A DNA stretch of 64,000 bases from Clostridia bacterium (GCA_017461625.1 JAFTXJ010000013.1:1-64000), one strand, 5' to 3'; positions 29,001 through 35,937 are shown, counted from the stretch's first letter. Made by a program: numbers and translations. Notes: generated by a model not told the origin, from the letters alone.

Positions 29001-29939
29001 ATCTTTGATTTTAGAATTGTTAACACCTGCAACAGCACCTGCATAATCAGACTTGTTGCCTTCAGATGTAACAATTGAAACACCTGTAGCTTTGATTTCG
29101 GAAATGTTGCCGTTATTTATTCCCGCAACGGCACCAACACTGTTGGTTGAGCAAGCAACGCTAACTTTAATGTTGTCAACTGTTACATTTGAAACAGTGC
29201 CTGCATTTTTAGCAACAATTGCACCGAACACAGCCGCTTTATCAGCTGAAGCAACATTGAAAACAGCATTTTTAATTGTTGAATTTCTTATAGTACCGTC
29301 ATTTGAAAGAGCAAGCACTGCTGATGAAGCTGCTTTATCATTCTTGACGGTAATTGAGCATGATTCAACAACCACGTTTTTGATTGTTGAATTTTTGCTG
29401 ATGTAGCCAAATATAGCTACATTTTCAAACTCAGTTGATGTAACATTAAGTCCGTAAATCTTAAAGCCACAGCCGTTAAGGTTGAACCATACACTCTTTG
29501 GTGTGGCATCACTGAGTGTTTTATCAAGAGAAATTAATGTGCCGGGAGTTACAGTATTTTTGCCCAAGTCAGAAGCAGTTACTCCTGAAAGGTCAATGTC
29601 TGCAACAAGGCTAAAATTCTTATCTGCTTTGGTTGAATCGTTGATAATTCCCTGCATCAGGAACAAATCATCAACATCAGCAATACAATACGGATTTTCA
29701 ACAGTTCCGTCACCGGCAAGTGTGGCATTTTCAATTGAGCCACCGCCCTCAACAATATTTTCATCTGTGTCGGGGTCAACGCTTGTTGTTTCATCTGCAA
29801 CAGTTGATGAATCAGTAACAGTTGTGGAACCGGCGGTATTCTCTTGTGTAGCAAAAACCGTATAGATACCTGTTGAGGATAACATTACTGCTATACTCAG
29901 TATCAATACCAGTATCCTTTCTGTTACTCGTCTTTTCAT
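20025..29939 (-). CDS. Giant secreted GLUG-repeat protein (about 3304 residues)
   Basis: A classical signal peptide (MKRRVTERILVLILSIAVMLS..., cut near FATQ) is followed by seven long modules. Each opens with a G-GT-NPY-I type header and a region like FVLVNDIDM...FNGKFDGCGHTISGL, then a ladder of GLUG motifs (GGIAG.N.G.I.NC.V.G). Headers fall near residues 75, 585, 935, 1490, 1935, 2235 and 2660. GLUG arrays build beta-solenoids in adhesins and IgA-protease-like surface proteins. The last ~300 residues look Ig-like. No LPXTG, no C-terminal membrane helix and no S-layer repeat is visible; the end is IPWGLTSLWENLAR. The ATG at 29939 has GTGGAGG upstream. Confidence 0.85.
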   Translation of the reverse strand: MKRRVTERILVLILSIAVMLSSTGIYTVFATQENTAGSTTVTDSSTVADETTSVDPDTDENIVEGGGSIENATLAGDGTVENPYCIADVDDLFLMQGIINDSTKADKNFSLVADIDLSGVTASDLGKNTVTPGTLISLDKTLSDATPKSVWFNLNGCGFKIYGLNVTSTEFENVAIFGYISKNSTIKNVVVESCSITVKNDKAASSAVLALSNDGTIRNSTIKNAVFNVASADKAAVFGAIVAKNAGTVSNVTVDNIKVSVACSTNSVGAVAGINNGNISEIKATGVSIVTSEGNKSDYAGAVAGVNNSKIKDCVISVSALDYAMQSGGIAGINAGEINNCSVNGNCDGVSVASKSTATVATKGISGGIAGKNSGKIKNSTVNGISAYVDGGVYGGIAGVLAKGGAVSDCVATGVAGGNGVTGGIAGKAEEDSSVKNSYAFVTLSADSARGAVIGEGEAYLENNFWSSEISNRCIADESGSKQGNMLQSTRIITLHAGGSKTVNLLALGSSWGSASLVADSIDSVKVAGSAVEIKKGEKDFTLKATVANKTAKLTYSAKITVNSGYNNATVVARNMFVSVITLAKEATGDGLTVKTPIKISNSNELEFIKAAPFACFELAGDIDVPENWQPIRFSGYLNGTGFTLDTDSTLFSQVCGSISNLTVRLNGEIKTAMFGDANAAQFNNVRIIKGSVEEGSQKSVRLAAEESSVAPFLNKVMGNTVINSCYAEIPVHITKEGVNNVAGFVAVVDANGAKLESSGASVTITSEYEGKVADSAAFIGRVENNAEGVINGCFATLNSAVVDYALIGSGNKDSFKAENNYLSSINDKACPDDLDNVVASKWMFDAGEQGFIAGKGSVVSIALPAGVALFNNVKPEDFVAVYDSNKLKVNVSGITVKDGVLYLPVEAAEGVITVLNSEVTLVHKPTGLKSTIGVSNGLEQDKDGNYLVYYAVDIAFIGENLEKFSGESFKLVNDIDMSKLADFKPVGGTSASFNGKFDGCGHTISGLVVNGTSKAGLFGTLENATVTNLVIDGTDVKASGSYAGVLAGQISGNTVISKVTIKNSKVSAKESFAGVLAGSVNGDNVAVSDVNIQVAEISALNYAGGVTGNVEGNLKVTKSLVTQINASATGFVGGVAGSANALYADSVKVRMSQLTAEKFAGGVAGAFAGEIKSVQVNDSTVTGEIAGGLVGSTISETKAIVTDSRSASMNVNGADEAIALGGFIGSVVEGSSAEITNSVVTGGVGVNASTASGGFIGDVQGEAKISGSSTYAHIKGYESATRLPVGAGGVIGKVSCADLSAVSINKVNVGGSVTGYDFVGGIIGNILSEKAETVAVSDCVIGAKISSTEAENSAIIIGNINGEFVEAAVKNVIMSSYGMSLGAYSDSIGQSTYTDLDKLVESSLNEVIRTSDELAVNVKTDKVTELGFVFDESAGWQSESNERVTVISSSENKVVISANKSSMCAVVATYKLSSDSNITLKVHFDVESDIRLDLEGEGTASQPYRISNGFELDAIRDYIGENVHFVLVNDIEFTDADFAFGGNFYNQGNGFAPIGTEEATFNGIFDGAGYSISGLCINNAESSLFGIVKNAEISNVNINLTASGAELSAGVAAKAIDTVINNVTVSGEITVSSETGSLAAIAAFANGCELSNIVVKNLTVSTPETISANGVVYAAGVVARAVESSLSDIQVSETVTVNSASYAGGIIGYSENAVIKDVASKAVVNGDFAGGIVANAGTTTVADAIVDGVINGGSVAGGIASVANAAIKISDAVISATVDGETGGIVVGVAEKHIYSAENSDVEFKNIMYSSYQNSSDLFGQSELNSYQISACADTFIDVNNVESADGEFVAVGKDALKIKDAVEMLFNAQGNCAEFSVNGIEFKLSNVTTQPENLVSFDGESVVATATEFDEAELILTYSNGIETAVDMISVVGMTGEGTEENPYLISSEDTLKLLSVYPSAEFALSSDVTLNGEWLPVSGFSGKLNGNGFTVSGLKVKAENAGLFESLTSSAEISNVTFDSAVIEGGKNAGVVAATITGDVKINNVTVSASSVKADECGSAVAAVVNSDSASISSCAVTGCNVEANNAAGVVSVAEGSGLVIDSCSVTADITGENAGMLVAVSESELTVTNCLAGGTAKSQYAESGIIAVVTKELTGAMLVSDNEVSTELSGEAKHSASVVGVFEVLPQDDETFAKMFNNNTVTNGADSFQREVMQYQNFDGNEIPPEAEISFKGEGTQEAPYEIYTISELDSIPDGTDAYFVLMNDIEITADDYGIYIDAEGNTVYGALYCGYTPVKDFAGSFDGNGHVIKNLYINSEEDYVGLFANIKAQGQVKNVHLEILDDSQGYGFSSIRGASFVGGIAGYCESVNGIVNCTVEGGSVSGERAVGAIVGELASSKVVNCVSMTTVKSQKTAGGLVGVAKGDCSIENSVTATTVDVAGGTIVGINEGRLTVSDILSTGSSKCDNSITVGANNGELTIEKAVIGGTNAGATANAVDADEMSYVYSDVTALGTTDKGVTSVSAGNLIATLPEGLDGWVTADGNYPAPAMADDYAVSLVSLASVPVMADVKEGSDVVNGFAYPVSIGTDKVKLKTSTLSGEDDLYIEGNKVYNDVFSGEMPYVMVSSGDYSRVILLPQRFEENTLYLSLAKHLKALAEPYGKYSVFEDYLDNPQAKIILTANIDFAANSFSEENAIAPITGYTGDFDGNGYAINNVRINNSKGETGLFATVGGNSENIAEFKDITFNNVYITGCAETGTLAGVANEYTAIENVRIENDSEASYVSGLTAGAVVGSMLGGTVNNSYANINVDGENIVGGLIGKSDAVITNSNTNGKLNALISDSSLAGVGGLVGVMNSGAIYTSSSLADVFVTEIKNSADNNSVAGVGGLVGIANGREIKNTFSAGSVKVADAGVADGESVVGIGGLVGVAYAEVESVYSTSAVTADFTGGAEGEALRAAGGLVGVAYADVKDAYAAGGVSAISAGVRVYGSDCFKAGVVGYAFGDAYENLYFDKYMNNDENLTAVSNIISESCYRLTTNELVSGADISDAFGLSAETYPYLKAMVNNANADSQLNSALSVIITTPSETDESVKVGAGVSEAVTLPAEVMLGGKAYALKWSANESAVVDGQSAQLNRTKLYADYMSLTVSCGDVSKTYDRLYNDVGTVEATLGNTNVEYTLINESGDKYMDSALVGVLIKSRLGDNSVVTSDIFTSCDAQPAKMNKLLVTAGGFYVDASLEQGYDIVVKAKDHAGNEIEVTDAGAQGTFVETTKSDSVVLEITIVEKDIPWGLTSLWENLAR

Positions 29940-29999
29940 CAAACTAACCTCCACGATGACTAAACTGTGATTAATTATCTGCTACTGCTGCTCAGCAGA

Positions 30000-32234
30000 T
30001 TACTGCTCATCAGCCTTCTTAGCCTTATCCTTGGCTAATTTAGCTGCCTTTTCTCTTGCAATTTTTTCTTTTTCCTTTGCTTTGGCTTTTGCGATTCGCT
30101 CTTTTTCAAGCATTTTTGCTTTTTCTCTTGCGATACGCTCTTTTTCCTTTGCCTTTTCTTTTGCGATACGCTCTTTTTCCTTTGCCTTTTCTTTTGCGAT
30201 GCGTTCTTTTTCTATCTGCTTCGCCTTTTCTTTAGCAATACGTTCTTTTTCTTTAGCTTTTGCCTTTTCTATGCGCTCTTTCTCAAGCTGTTTTGCCTTT
30301 TCACGAGCAATTCGCTCACGCTCTTTAGCCTTTTCTTTAGCAATTTTGTCTTTTTCAGCCTGAATTTCTTTTTCCTTTGCCAAACGTTCTTTTTCTTTAG
30401 CTTTTGCTTTTCCAAGACGTTCCTGCTCAAGAGCTCTGGCTTTTTCTTTAGCAAGGCGTTCTTTCTCTTTTGCCTTTTCTTTTGCGATTCGCTCTTTTTC
30501 AGCCTGAGCTGCTTTTTCACGGGCAATACGCTCTTTTTCTTTGGCTCTTTCTTTGTCAAGACGTTCTTGCTGAAGTGCTTTCGCCTTTTCACGAGCAAGG
30601 CGTTCTTTCTCTTTTGCCTTTTCTTTTGCGATTCGCTCTTTTTCGGCCTGAGCTGCTTTTTCACGGGCAATACGCTCTTTTTCTTTGGCTTTTTCTTTAG
30701 CAATGCGCTCTCTTTCAAGCTGTTTTGCCTTTTCACGCTTAGCTTTTTCTTTCTCTTTGCGGGCACGTTCAAGCTGCTCTGCCTTTTCTTTGGCAAGGCG
30801 AGCCCTTTCCTGCTCCTTGGCAATACGGGCCTGCTCTTTTTCTTTTGCAATCTGAGCAAGACGTTCTTCTCTTTCCTTGACCAGACGTGCTCTCTCTTTT
30901 TCTTTGCGGGCACGTTCTTTGGCAAGGGCAACCTCTTTCTCTTTTTGAGCTTTGAGGCGAGCCTTCTCTTTTGCAATACGCTCTTTCTCTTTTGCCTTTT
31001 CTTTTGCGATGCGAGCTTTTTCTCGTGCTATGCGGCGACGCTCCATCTCTTTTTCATGAGCGATTTTTGCCTTGATTTTATCTTCGATAGCCTTCTTACG
31101 TGCATTTTCCTGAGCCAACGCACGGTCGATAGCTTCTTTGATCTTCTTTTCACCGGCAATCTTCTTTTTGCTGATACGCTTAACTTCATCAACAAAGATT
31201 TTTCTGATTTCGATTTCGTTCATATCGTAATCGATAACCAACTCTTCTGCAAGACGTTTGAGCATCTTGGGTTTAATCTTTCTTGATTTAGCTTTTTTGG
31301 CCAATGCATCCTGTGAAACGGTGTTGTTTTTAAGGAGCATATAGTTAGTTGAAATCATTTTGTTAAGCTGCTCTTTATATTCGTCACTTACCATTTCATT
31401 TGACTCATGAGCAATAATCTCATAACCAACGTCGCGATAAGACTGAATGAACTGCCACAGCTTAAGACATGCTCTGAAGTTAGGGTTTTTCTGAATAGCA
31501 TTTGTTCTCATAATCGGTGGGCGAACAGGCGCACAACCGTGAAGCTCTTTCATGAAGCCCGAATGAGCATATTCGTTGATAATTTTCTTAATTCTTTCAA
31601 TTCTTTGGAAAGCAGAAGCATTTTCACCGTCAATGTTAGCATTATCTTCTAAATCATTACCGCCGGACTGAGCCGAAACCTCTAACTGATAGTGAATCTT
31701 CTCTTTGCCGCGAGTAACATCACTTTCCATTTTTAATGATGCCATATTCTCATCATCAGAAAGGTTGAAAAGAACATTGTATCTGACATCAATAAATCTT
31801 ATAAGGTTTTGCATAAGGGTGTAAACAAAGCGGTTTTCATAAACCTCAAAGCTCTCTTCACGAAAAACATTAAGAATTTCGTTAGGAGTAACAGTGTCAC
31901 CCTCAACCTTTGCGATCATGTTTGTATGCTGAGCAAGGTGGCGGACCGATTCTGCCGTAATTTTTTTCGCTCTTTCAATGGGAACAATTTCTTCTTCCTG
32001 AACGATAAACTTACGGGGAACACGGATAATATTGTCAAGAGGAATAATGCAGGCCTCAATCTCTTCAACCCATGTTAAATCTATTTTCTTTTCGAAATAT
32101 CTGTTAAACAGTGAGTAACTGGTCTTACCTCGGTCGATAATATCATCCATTGTTTCATAGAACTGATTATCAGTGGTAAGGGCAGCCATACTGTCTTTAT
32201 ATTCCAAAAATAATTCAAGATATGATTTATCCAT
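30000..32234 (-). CDS. DUF2357/McrC-like protein with long charged helix replacing the nuclease
   Basis: A 744-residue cytoplasmic protein in two parts. Residues 1-305 resemble the DUF2357 region of McrC-type partners of McrB ATPases: FEVYENRFVYTLMQNL (about 129-144) and MRTNAIQKNPNFRACLKLW (about 242-260). In McrC relatives a PD-(D/E)xK nuclease follows; none is visible here. Instead residues 355-744 are a nearly pure Lys/Arg/Glu/Ala repeat (units like AKEKERIAREKAK), expected to be a coiled coil or single alpha helix of some 50 nm. It sits 39 bases downstream of the McrB-like gene. Family assignment is by eye and moderately sure. Confidence 0.65.
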   Translation of the reverse strand: MDKSYLELFLEYKDSMAALTTDNQFYETMDDIIDRGKTSYSLFNRYFEKKIDLTWVEEIEACIIPLDNIIRVPRKFIVQEEEIVPIERAKKITAESVRHLAQHTNMIAKVEGDTVTPNEILNVFREESFEVYENRFVYTLMQNLIRFIDVRYNVLFNLSDDENMASLKMESDVTRGKEKIHYQLEVSAQSGGNDLEDNANIDGENASAFQRIERIKKIINEYAHSGFMKELHGCAPVRPPIMRTNAIQKNPNFRACLKLWQFIQSYRDVGYEIIAHESNEMVSDEYKEQLNKMISTNYMLLKNNTVSQDALAKKAKSRKIKPKMLKRLAEELVIDYDMNEIEIRKIFVDEVKRISKKKIAGEKKIKEAIDRALAQENARKKAIEDKIKAKIAHEKEMERRRIAREKARIAKEKAKEKERIAKEKARLKAQKEKEVALAKERARKEKERARLVKEREERLAQIAKEKEQARIAKEQERARLAKEKAEQLERARKEKEKAKREKAKQLERERIAKEKAKEKERIAREKAAQAEKERIAKEKAKEKERLAREKAKALQQERLDKERAKEKERIAREKAAQAEKERIAKEKAKEKERLAKEKARALEQERLGKAKAKEKERLAKEKEIQAEKDKIAKEKAKERERIAREKAKQLEKERIEKAKAKEKERIAKEKAKQIEKERIAKEKAKEKERIAKEKAKEKERIAREKAKMLEKERIAKAKAKEKEKIAREKAAKLAKDKAKKADEQ
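30451..30690 (-). repeat. Near-identical internal 96-bp repeat (144-bp period) in the charged-helix region
   Basis: 30451-30546 and 30595-30690 are nearly identical (one A/G difference noticed by eye), spaced 144 bases apart, inside the larger array of related units between about 30030 and 31030. The array encodes KEKERIAKEKAK-type repeats. Such in-frame repeats (144 = 48 codons) can change number by slippage or recombination and so change the length of the helix. Confidence 0.75.
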
Positions 32235-32273
32235 CTGACCTTTTGCCCCTTTGCGGTTAATTTACTTAGGCTA

Positions 32274-33821
32274 TTACATAAGCTTCTGGAGTCTGAGAAG
32301 ATATTCTTTAGATTCCATCATGTTTGACTTACCGAAATGCTTATTAAGGTAAGTGATAAGTCCGTCAATTTCATCACGGATAAATGAAAGGTTAAGGCTT
32401 TCAAATTTACGAAGAATCTTGTGGCAAAGAACGAAGTCAATACCGTCGATTTCTGTTCCACCGCAGCCAACATATGCAGGAACAAACTCCTTAAGCTGCT
32501 TAACAATACGGTTACCGAAAGCAAGACGGAAATGCTCAATAACATAGTCATCAAGTTCCTCAAGCTTGCGAAGGTTTTCTTCTGAAACCTTGTATTTTTC
32601 CTGGCATTCTTTGAACATACCTTCAAGATGCTTATAGCTCAAAGGAAGCCATTCAGTGTAAGGAGCATCAAATGCTTTACCCTTACTGTTAATGTCAATA
32701 GGAATAGCACGGTCATAAACCTTATCTGAAACAGCGAATGTAGAGTCGTCGTTGTTGATTGTGCCGATATACCACATATTTTCGGGAAGTTTGAGTTTAC
32801 CGTCGAAGAGATGTTTTGGGTCTGTTGGCCAAACACTGGGAACAAGGGATACAACCCATTCTTCTCTGGTAGGCATTTCGAGGATTGAAAGAAGCTCTGC
32901 GAAGTAATACTCAACACGAGCGATGTTCATTTCGTCGAGAACAGTGATATAAATTTCTTCCTTGTATGTAGCTTCATACATCTTTTTGAGAACTTCAGTT
33001 TCGTTGAATCTCTTTGTAAATTCGTTGAAGTAACCGAAAATTTCAGTACGGTCACGCCATGAAGGCTGAACTGATGCGATGATAGCAGGGTTCCTTAAGA
33101 ACTTACCCCAAGCGTAAGCAAGTGAGGTTTTACCTGTACCTGAAATACCCTGAAGGATGATAAGTCTTGTTGTTGCAAATGAAGCAATAAAAAGACGGAT
33201 AAGCTTTGGTTCATAATAAAGATGAAGCTGTGAGCAAGCGAAGTTGCGGAATCTGTCACAAATTTCAGGAAGAGTAATTTCATTATCAAACTCAGGTGCA
33301 ACATAGTTTTCAATTTCAATGTCAACCTGAGTACATTTATAGAAACGGCTGTAGTCATCAGCAGTTTTATCAACTTCGTCAGACTTTTCCTCTTCCTCTT
33401 TCTTTTCTTCGTACTCTTCATAGGGGCTTTCTCCGGGTTTGAGACCAAGCTGAGAAACCTTCATAGCAAGGATTCTCTCTTTTTCTGAAGAAAGCTTGAT
33501 GATTTCACGGTTAAGGTTGCCCACTTCGTTGAGAAGCTCTTCCTGGTCAACAATTGTTTTGCGAACTCTTATGTATTTTTTAACAAGAATTACAACAAGA
33601 ACAACAATCACAGCAAGAATAGCTACTGTGGCAACCACAGTAAGAATTGCAATAATCCAATCTACTGCAGTGAAATTTGCTGAATTAGCCTTGAAAATTG
33701 ATATGTAAGCAGGAATGTTGAACATATTGACTATGCCCATTCCGATACCTTTGAAAATACCGAACAATCCCTGAACAAAGAACTGATTCAGAAATTCTGA
33801 TATAAAGGTTGTAACTGTCAT
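32274..33821 (-). CDS. Membrane-tethered McrB-like AAA+ ATPase
   Basis: About 515 residues. An N-terminal hydrophobic region plus a clear transmembrane helix (about 53-83), an acidic coiled linker (about 90-160), then an AAA+ domain of McrB type: Walker A GISGTGKTS (about 225-233), Walker B ITVLDEMN continuing IARVEYYFAELLSILE (about 291-315), sensor-like GTINNDDST (about 353-361) and SDKVYDRA with the arginine finger. The DEMN-AR-E-YF-LLS-LE string is diagnostic for the McrB group, whose members use GTP or ATP. Membrane anchoring is unusual for McrB. Its partner is encoded next. ATG at 33821 chosen for its GAGGGTG site. Confidence 0.8.
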   Translation of the reverse strand: MTVTTFISEFLNQFFVQGLFGIFKGIGMGIVNMFNIPAYISIFKANSANFTAVDWIIAILTVVATVAILAVIVVLVVILVKKYIRVRKTIVDQEELLNEVGNLNREIIKLSSEKERILAMKVSQLGLKPGESPYEEYEEKKEEEEKSDEVDKTADDYSRFYKCTQVDIEIENYVAPEFDNEITLPEICDRFRNFACSQLHLYYEPKLIRLFIASFATTRLIILQGISGTGKTSLAYAWGKFLRNPAIIASVQPSWRDRTEIFGYFNEFTKRFNETEVLKKMYEATYKEEIYITVLDEMNIARVEYYFAELLSILEMPTREEWVVSLVPSVWPTDPKHLFDGKLKLPENMWYIGTINNDDSTFAVSDKVYDRAIPIDINSKGKAFDAPYTEWLPLSYKHLEGMFKECQEKYKVSEENLRKLEELDDYVIEHFRLAFGNRIVKQLKEFVPAYVGCGGTEIDGIDFVLCHKILRKFESLNLSFIRDEIDGLITYLNKHFGKSNMMESKEYLLRLQKLM

Positions 33822-33874
33822 TTGGGTCACCCTCTTATAATAATTGGTTTATATAAATATGTGAATGTTATATG

Positions 33875-34603
33875 TTATTTGTTTTCTGAACCGTCCTCGG
33901 AACCTGCGGCTTTCTTCTCAGCCTCCTGCTGAGCAAGATACTCTTCAATAGCTCTGCGCTTAACATCATCAGAAATGTTTTCTGCTTTTGATGCCATAAA
34001 CATAGCAATAAGCTTATAAACCTGCCAGATAAAGAAGAGAGCCAATGGGATAATTACGCAAATCATAAAGCCGAGCTGACTCTGGAGGAAGTCAAGTGCA
34101 TTACCGAAGCCACTTATAGTAAGACCTTTAACGTAATCACCTGTTGCTTCATCAATGCCTGCACCAACCTGCTTTGCAACAACGTCATCCGGGTAAACCT
34201 TCTGGTTATCTTCTGTTTCCATAGCGTCACCCTTGGTAACGTAATAGTGGATAGAACCATCATTATAATACTGAACATCAAGAATTCTATGGGTATTGAA
34301 ACCTTTTACGGTGTTACCTGCACCATCCTGCATAAGGGTGTAGAAGGTGATAACGTCACCGATTTTAAGCTCTGCTTCAGCATCTTTAACCTCTTTTGCG
34401 ATAATGAGGTCACCCTTGCCGATGGTAGGGCTCATTGAATCTGTCTGAACTGAAAATGGTGTGTAGCCTAATACATTACCGATACCTGTTTCTGAGCTTT
34501 TTGAAGTAAAGGTCATAACTGTTATGGAAATAGCCACAACAATAAGAATAACCAACAATACATCTGAAATAACTCCTAAAATACTTTTACCTTTCTGTTC
34601 CAT
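33875..34603 (-). CDS. SipW-type signal peptidase I (copy 4 of 4)
   Basis: A 242-residue signal peptidase: helix at about 8-30, catalytic Ser in VQTDSMSPTIGKGD (about 57), His in FNTHRILDV (about 102), KGDAMETEDNQ box, an insertion before the C-terminal helix (about 180-202), and a charged cytoplasmic tail rich in Glu/Ala/Lys. It follows the two major TasA-like genes and precedes the ATPase pair, so it is the likely peptidase of the major subunits. Good GAGGTGA ribosome site. Confidence 0.88.
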   Translation of the reverse strand: MEQKGKSILGVISDVLLVILIVVAISITVMTFTSKSSETGIGNVLGYTPFSVQTDSMSPTIGKGDLIIAKEVKDAEAELKIGDVITFYTLMQDGAGNTVKGFNTHRILDVQYYNDGSIHYYVTKGDAMETEDNQKVYPDDVVAKQVGAGIDEATGDYVKGLTISGFGNALDFLQSQLGFMICVIIPLALFFIWQVYKLIAMFMASKAENISDDVKRRAIEEYLAQQEAEKKAAGSEDGSENK

Positions 34604-34697
34604 TTAACATTCACCTCATAATTTAATTACTGACTGAAAAAGTCATTTACAGGCATTTTTTCAAATATCTGTAAATCGCTCTTTCATAGGTATAGCA

Positions 34698-34768
34698 GGA
34701 ACGGCGTCTTCCAACGGCGCCGTTCCTTAAACGGCAAGGATCAGGCGAAGCAGAGCAACTACTCCGCC
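34698..34768 (-). promoter_or_regulatory. Two strong hairpins between major subunit gene and signal peptidase gene
   Basis: The 221-base gap holds GGAACGGCG/CGCCGTTCC (34698-34726) and a 10-bp stem with a 5-base loop (34744-34768, GU pairs allowed). Neither is followed by a T-run on the minus strand, so they are not simple terminators. They could protect the abundant upstream subunit mRNA from 3' decay and lower expression of downstream genes. Inference only. Confidence 0.5.
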
Positions 34769-34824
34769 TTAAAAAATCAATTAATTATGTTTAAGCTCGA
34801 ATAAATTTACATAATCCGTAAGGA

Positions 34825-35778
34825 TTAGTCAATTGTAAACTTAAGGTTAGCTGTAAGAGCAGCACCTGCAACTGAGTTCAAGCAGTCAACGTCGTTACCT
34901 TCAATCCAGATATATACTCTAACCTTTGTGATACCTGCTTTGAGGTTGAAAACTTTAGATGTAGTAGCTGACTGGTCAGTAAGCTGTGTACCCTGCATAG
35001 CACCTACAACAGCAGTGTTGGTGATTATACCATTTGATGTTGTAACTGCGTTACCGTTGTTTGTGCTGACTAAGCCTTTTGTTTCAACAGCACCTGCAGC
35101 AATACCTGCAGCAGCAGCATCATCTGAACGCTTTAATGAATCTACTTCATAAATAACGTTGTTTGTACCTGCTGTGAAAGAGTTAAGAGCTGTTGCTGTA
35201 GCAGCATCAGTACCGATTGCTACTGTACCAAGGGGAGTGAAAGCTACTCTGAGAGCTGAAAGAACTTTTGAACCGCTGTTATCAGTGAATGTTGAACCAC
35301 TGAAGTAAACGGGTGTTGCACTTGCAACCTTGAAGAAAAGGTCGAAAGCGATGAGACCTGCAGCATCCTGGCTGGCCTTGCTCTGAGTTACAGCTGTAAT
35401 CTTAGCCATAGCTGAGTCATCAAGAGTAGCCTTGAAGAAGTTTGCATAACCTGTTGAACTTGCTTTTGCAAAGTTTGATGAAACAGGAATAAGGTCTGCG
35501 GGATAAAGGTTGTTGTTTCCTTCATAAGCGTCATAACGGCTTGTTGTTGCGTCGTCATTGTCAAAAATCTGGTCAACTGTAAGGCTTGCTGTCCATGCTG
35601 ATGCATTAGCTGAAATCTGGATACCTTCAGGAGATGAAACTGTGAGGTCCATTGACTCAACAGAAGCTTCTTTACTCATGGAGAACCAAGCGAACGTTGA
35701 AGATGTGAGAACGATAGCAGAAACCATAAGCATAGCAATCGCTGACACAAACGCACGTTTTTTGATTGTCTTTTTCAT
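34825..35778 (-). CDS. TasA-like major secreted protein, paralogue B
   Basis: About 317 residues. The signal peptide is of the SipW class (AFVSAIAMLMVSAIVLTSS then TFAWFSMSKEA). The mature protein starts with ESMDLTVSSPEGIQISANAS and is rich in Ala/Thr/Ser. The C-terminus carries VRVYIWIEGNDVDCLN, shared with the paralogue at 36130 and, more distantly, the anchor at 37270. ATG at 35778 has GGAGG inside a small hairpin; the longer frame to 35838 reads into the leader. Paralogue A matches it along the whole length, so they arose by duplication. Probably a main fibre subunit. Confidence 0.82.
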   Translation of the reverse strand: MKKTIKKRAFVSAIAMLMVSAIVLTSSTFAWFSMSKEASVESMDLTVSSPEGIQISANASAWTASLTVDQIFDNDDATTSRYDAYEGNNNLYPADLIPVSSNFAKASSTGYANFFKATLDDSAMAKITAVTQSKASQDAAGLIAFDLFFKVASATPVYFSGSTFTDNSGSKVLSALRVAFTPLGTVAIGTDAATATALNSFTAGTNNVIYEVDSLKRSDDAAAAGIAAGAVETKGLVSTNNGNAVTTSNGIITNTAVVGAMQGTQLTDQSATTSKVFNLKAGITKVRVYIWIEGNDVDCLNSVAGAALTANLKFTID

Positions 35779-35937
35779 ATCTTTACCTCCATAAAGATTT
35801 CGCATGCCTTGGCGACCGTTAACCCGTCGCCAAATCATTCGTTTAATTTATATCCTGTGTGCTGAAAAAATTTAAATTGGAATCAAGGAATTTTTGCCCG
35901 GGATCAGTAAAAGGTTGCTCCTTTTCACTCCTCCCTT
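35779..35937 (-). promoter_or_regulatory. Conserved structured leader B
   Basis: Shares three elements with the leader at 37114-37269: the block CACACAGGATATAAATT (35861-35845), a hairpin TTGGCGA/TCGCCAA (35833-35809), and a start-site hairpin ATCTTTA-TGGAGG-TAAAGAT (35798-35779) with the ribosome site in its loop. In the other leader the middle hairpin reads CAA/TTG where this one reads CGA/TCG, a compensatory change. The TATAAA in the block may be a -10 element, but no standard -35 is seen. Confidence 0.6.

Noticed and set aside
21088-29865. Many open frames antisense to the giant GLUG gene (for example 23551-24063 and 29482-29865)
   Set aside because: They mirror the repetitive, compositionally biased sense gene, have Pro/Thr/Ser-rich low-complexity products and no ribosome sites.
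30030-31030. CRISPR-like repeat array
   Set aside because: Regular repetition is due to in-frame helix-coding units; there are no unique spacers and no cas genes in the window.
30031-31286. Open frames on the plus strand opposite the charged-helix array
   Set aside because: Their products are Phe/Ser/Ala repeats that are simple shadows of KEKERIAKEKA-type codons.
30000-33821. Reading the McrB/McrC-like pair as a type IV restriction system
   Set aside because: No nuclease motif in the partner, a membrane helix on the ATPase and no other defence genes nearby; the context is protein export.
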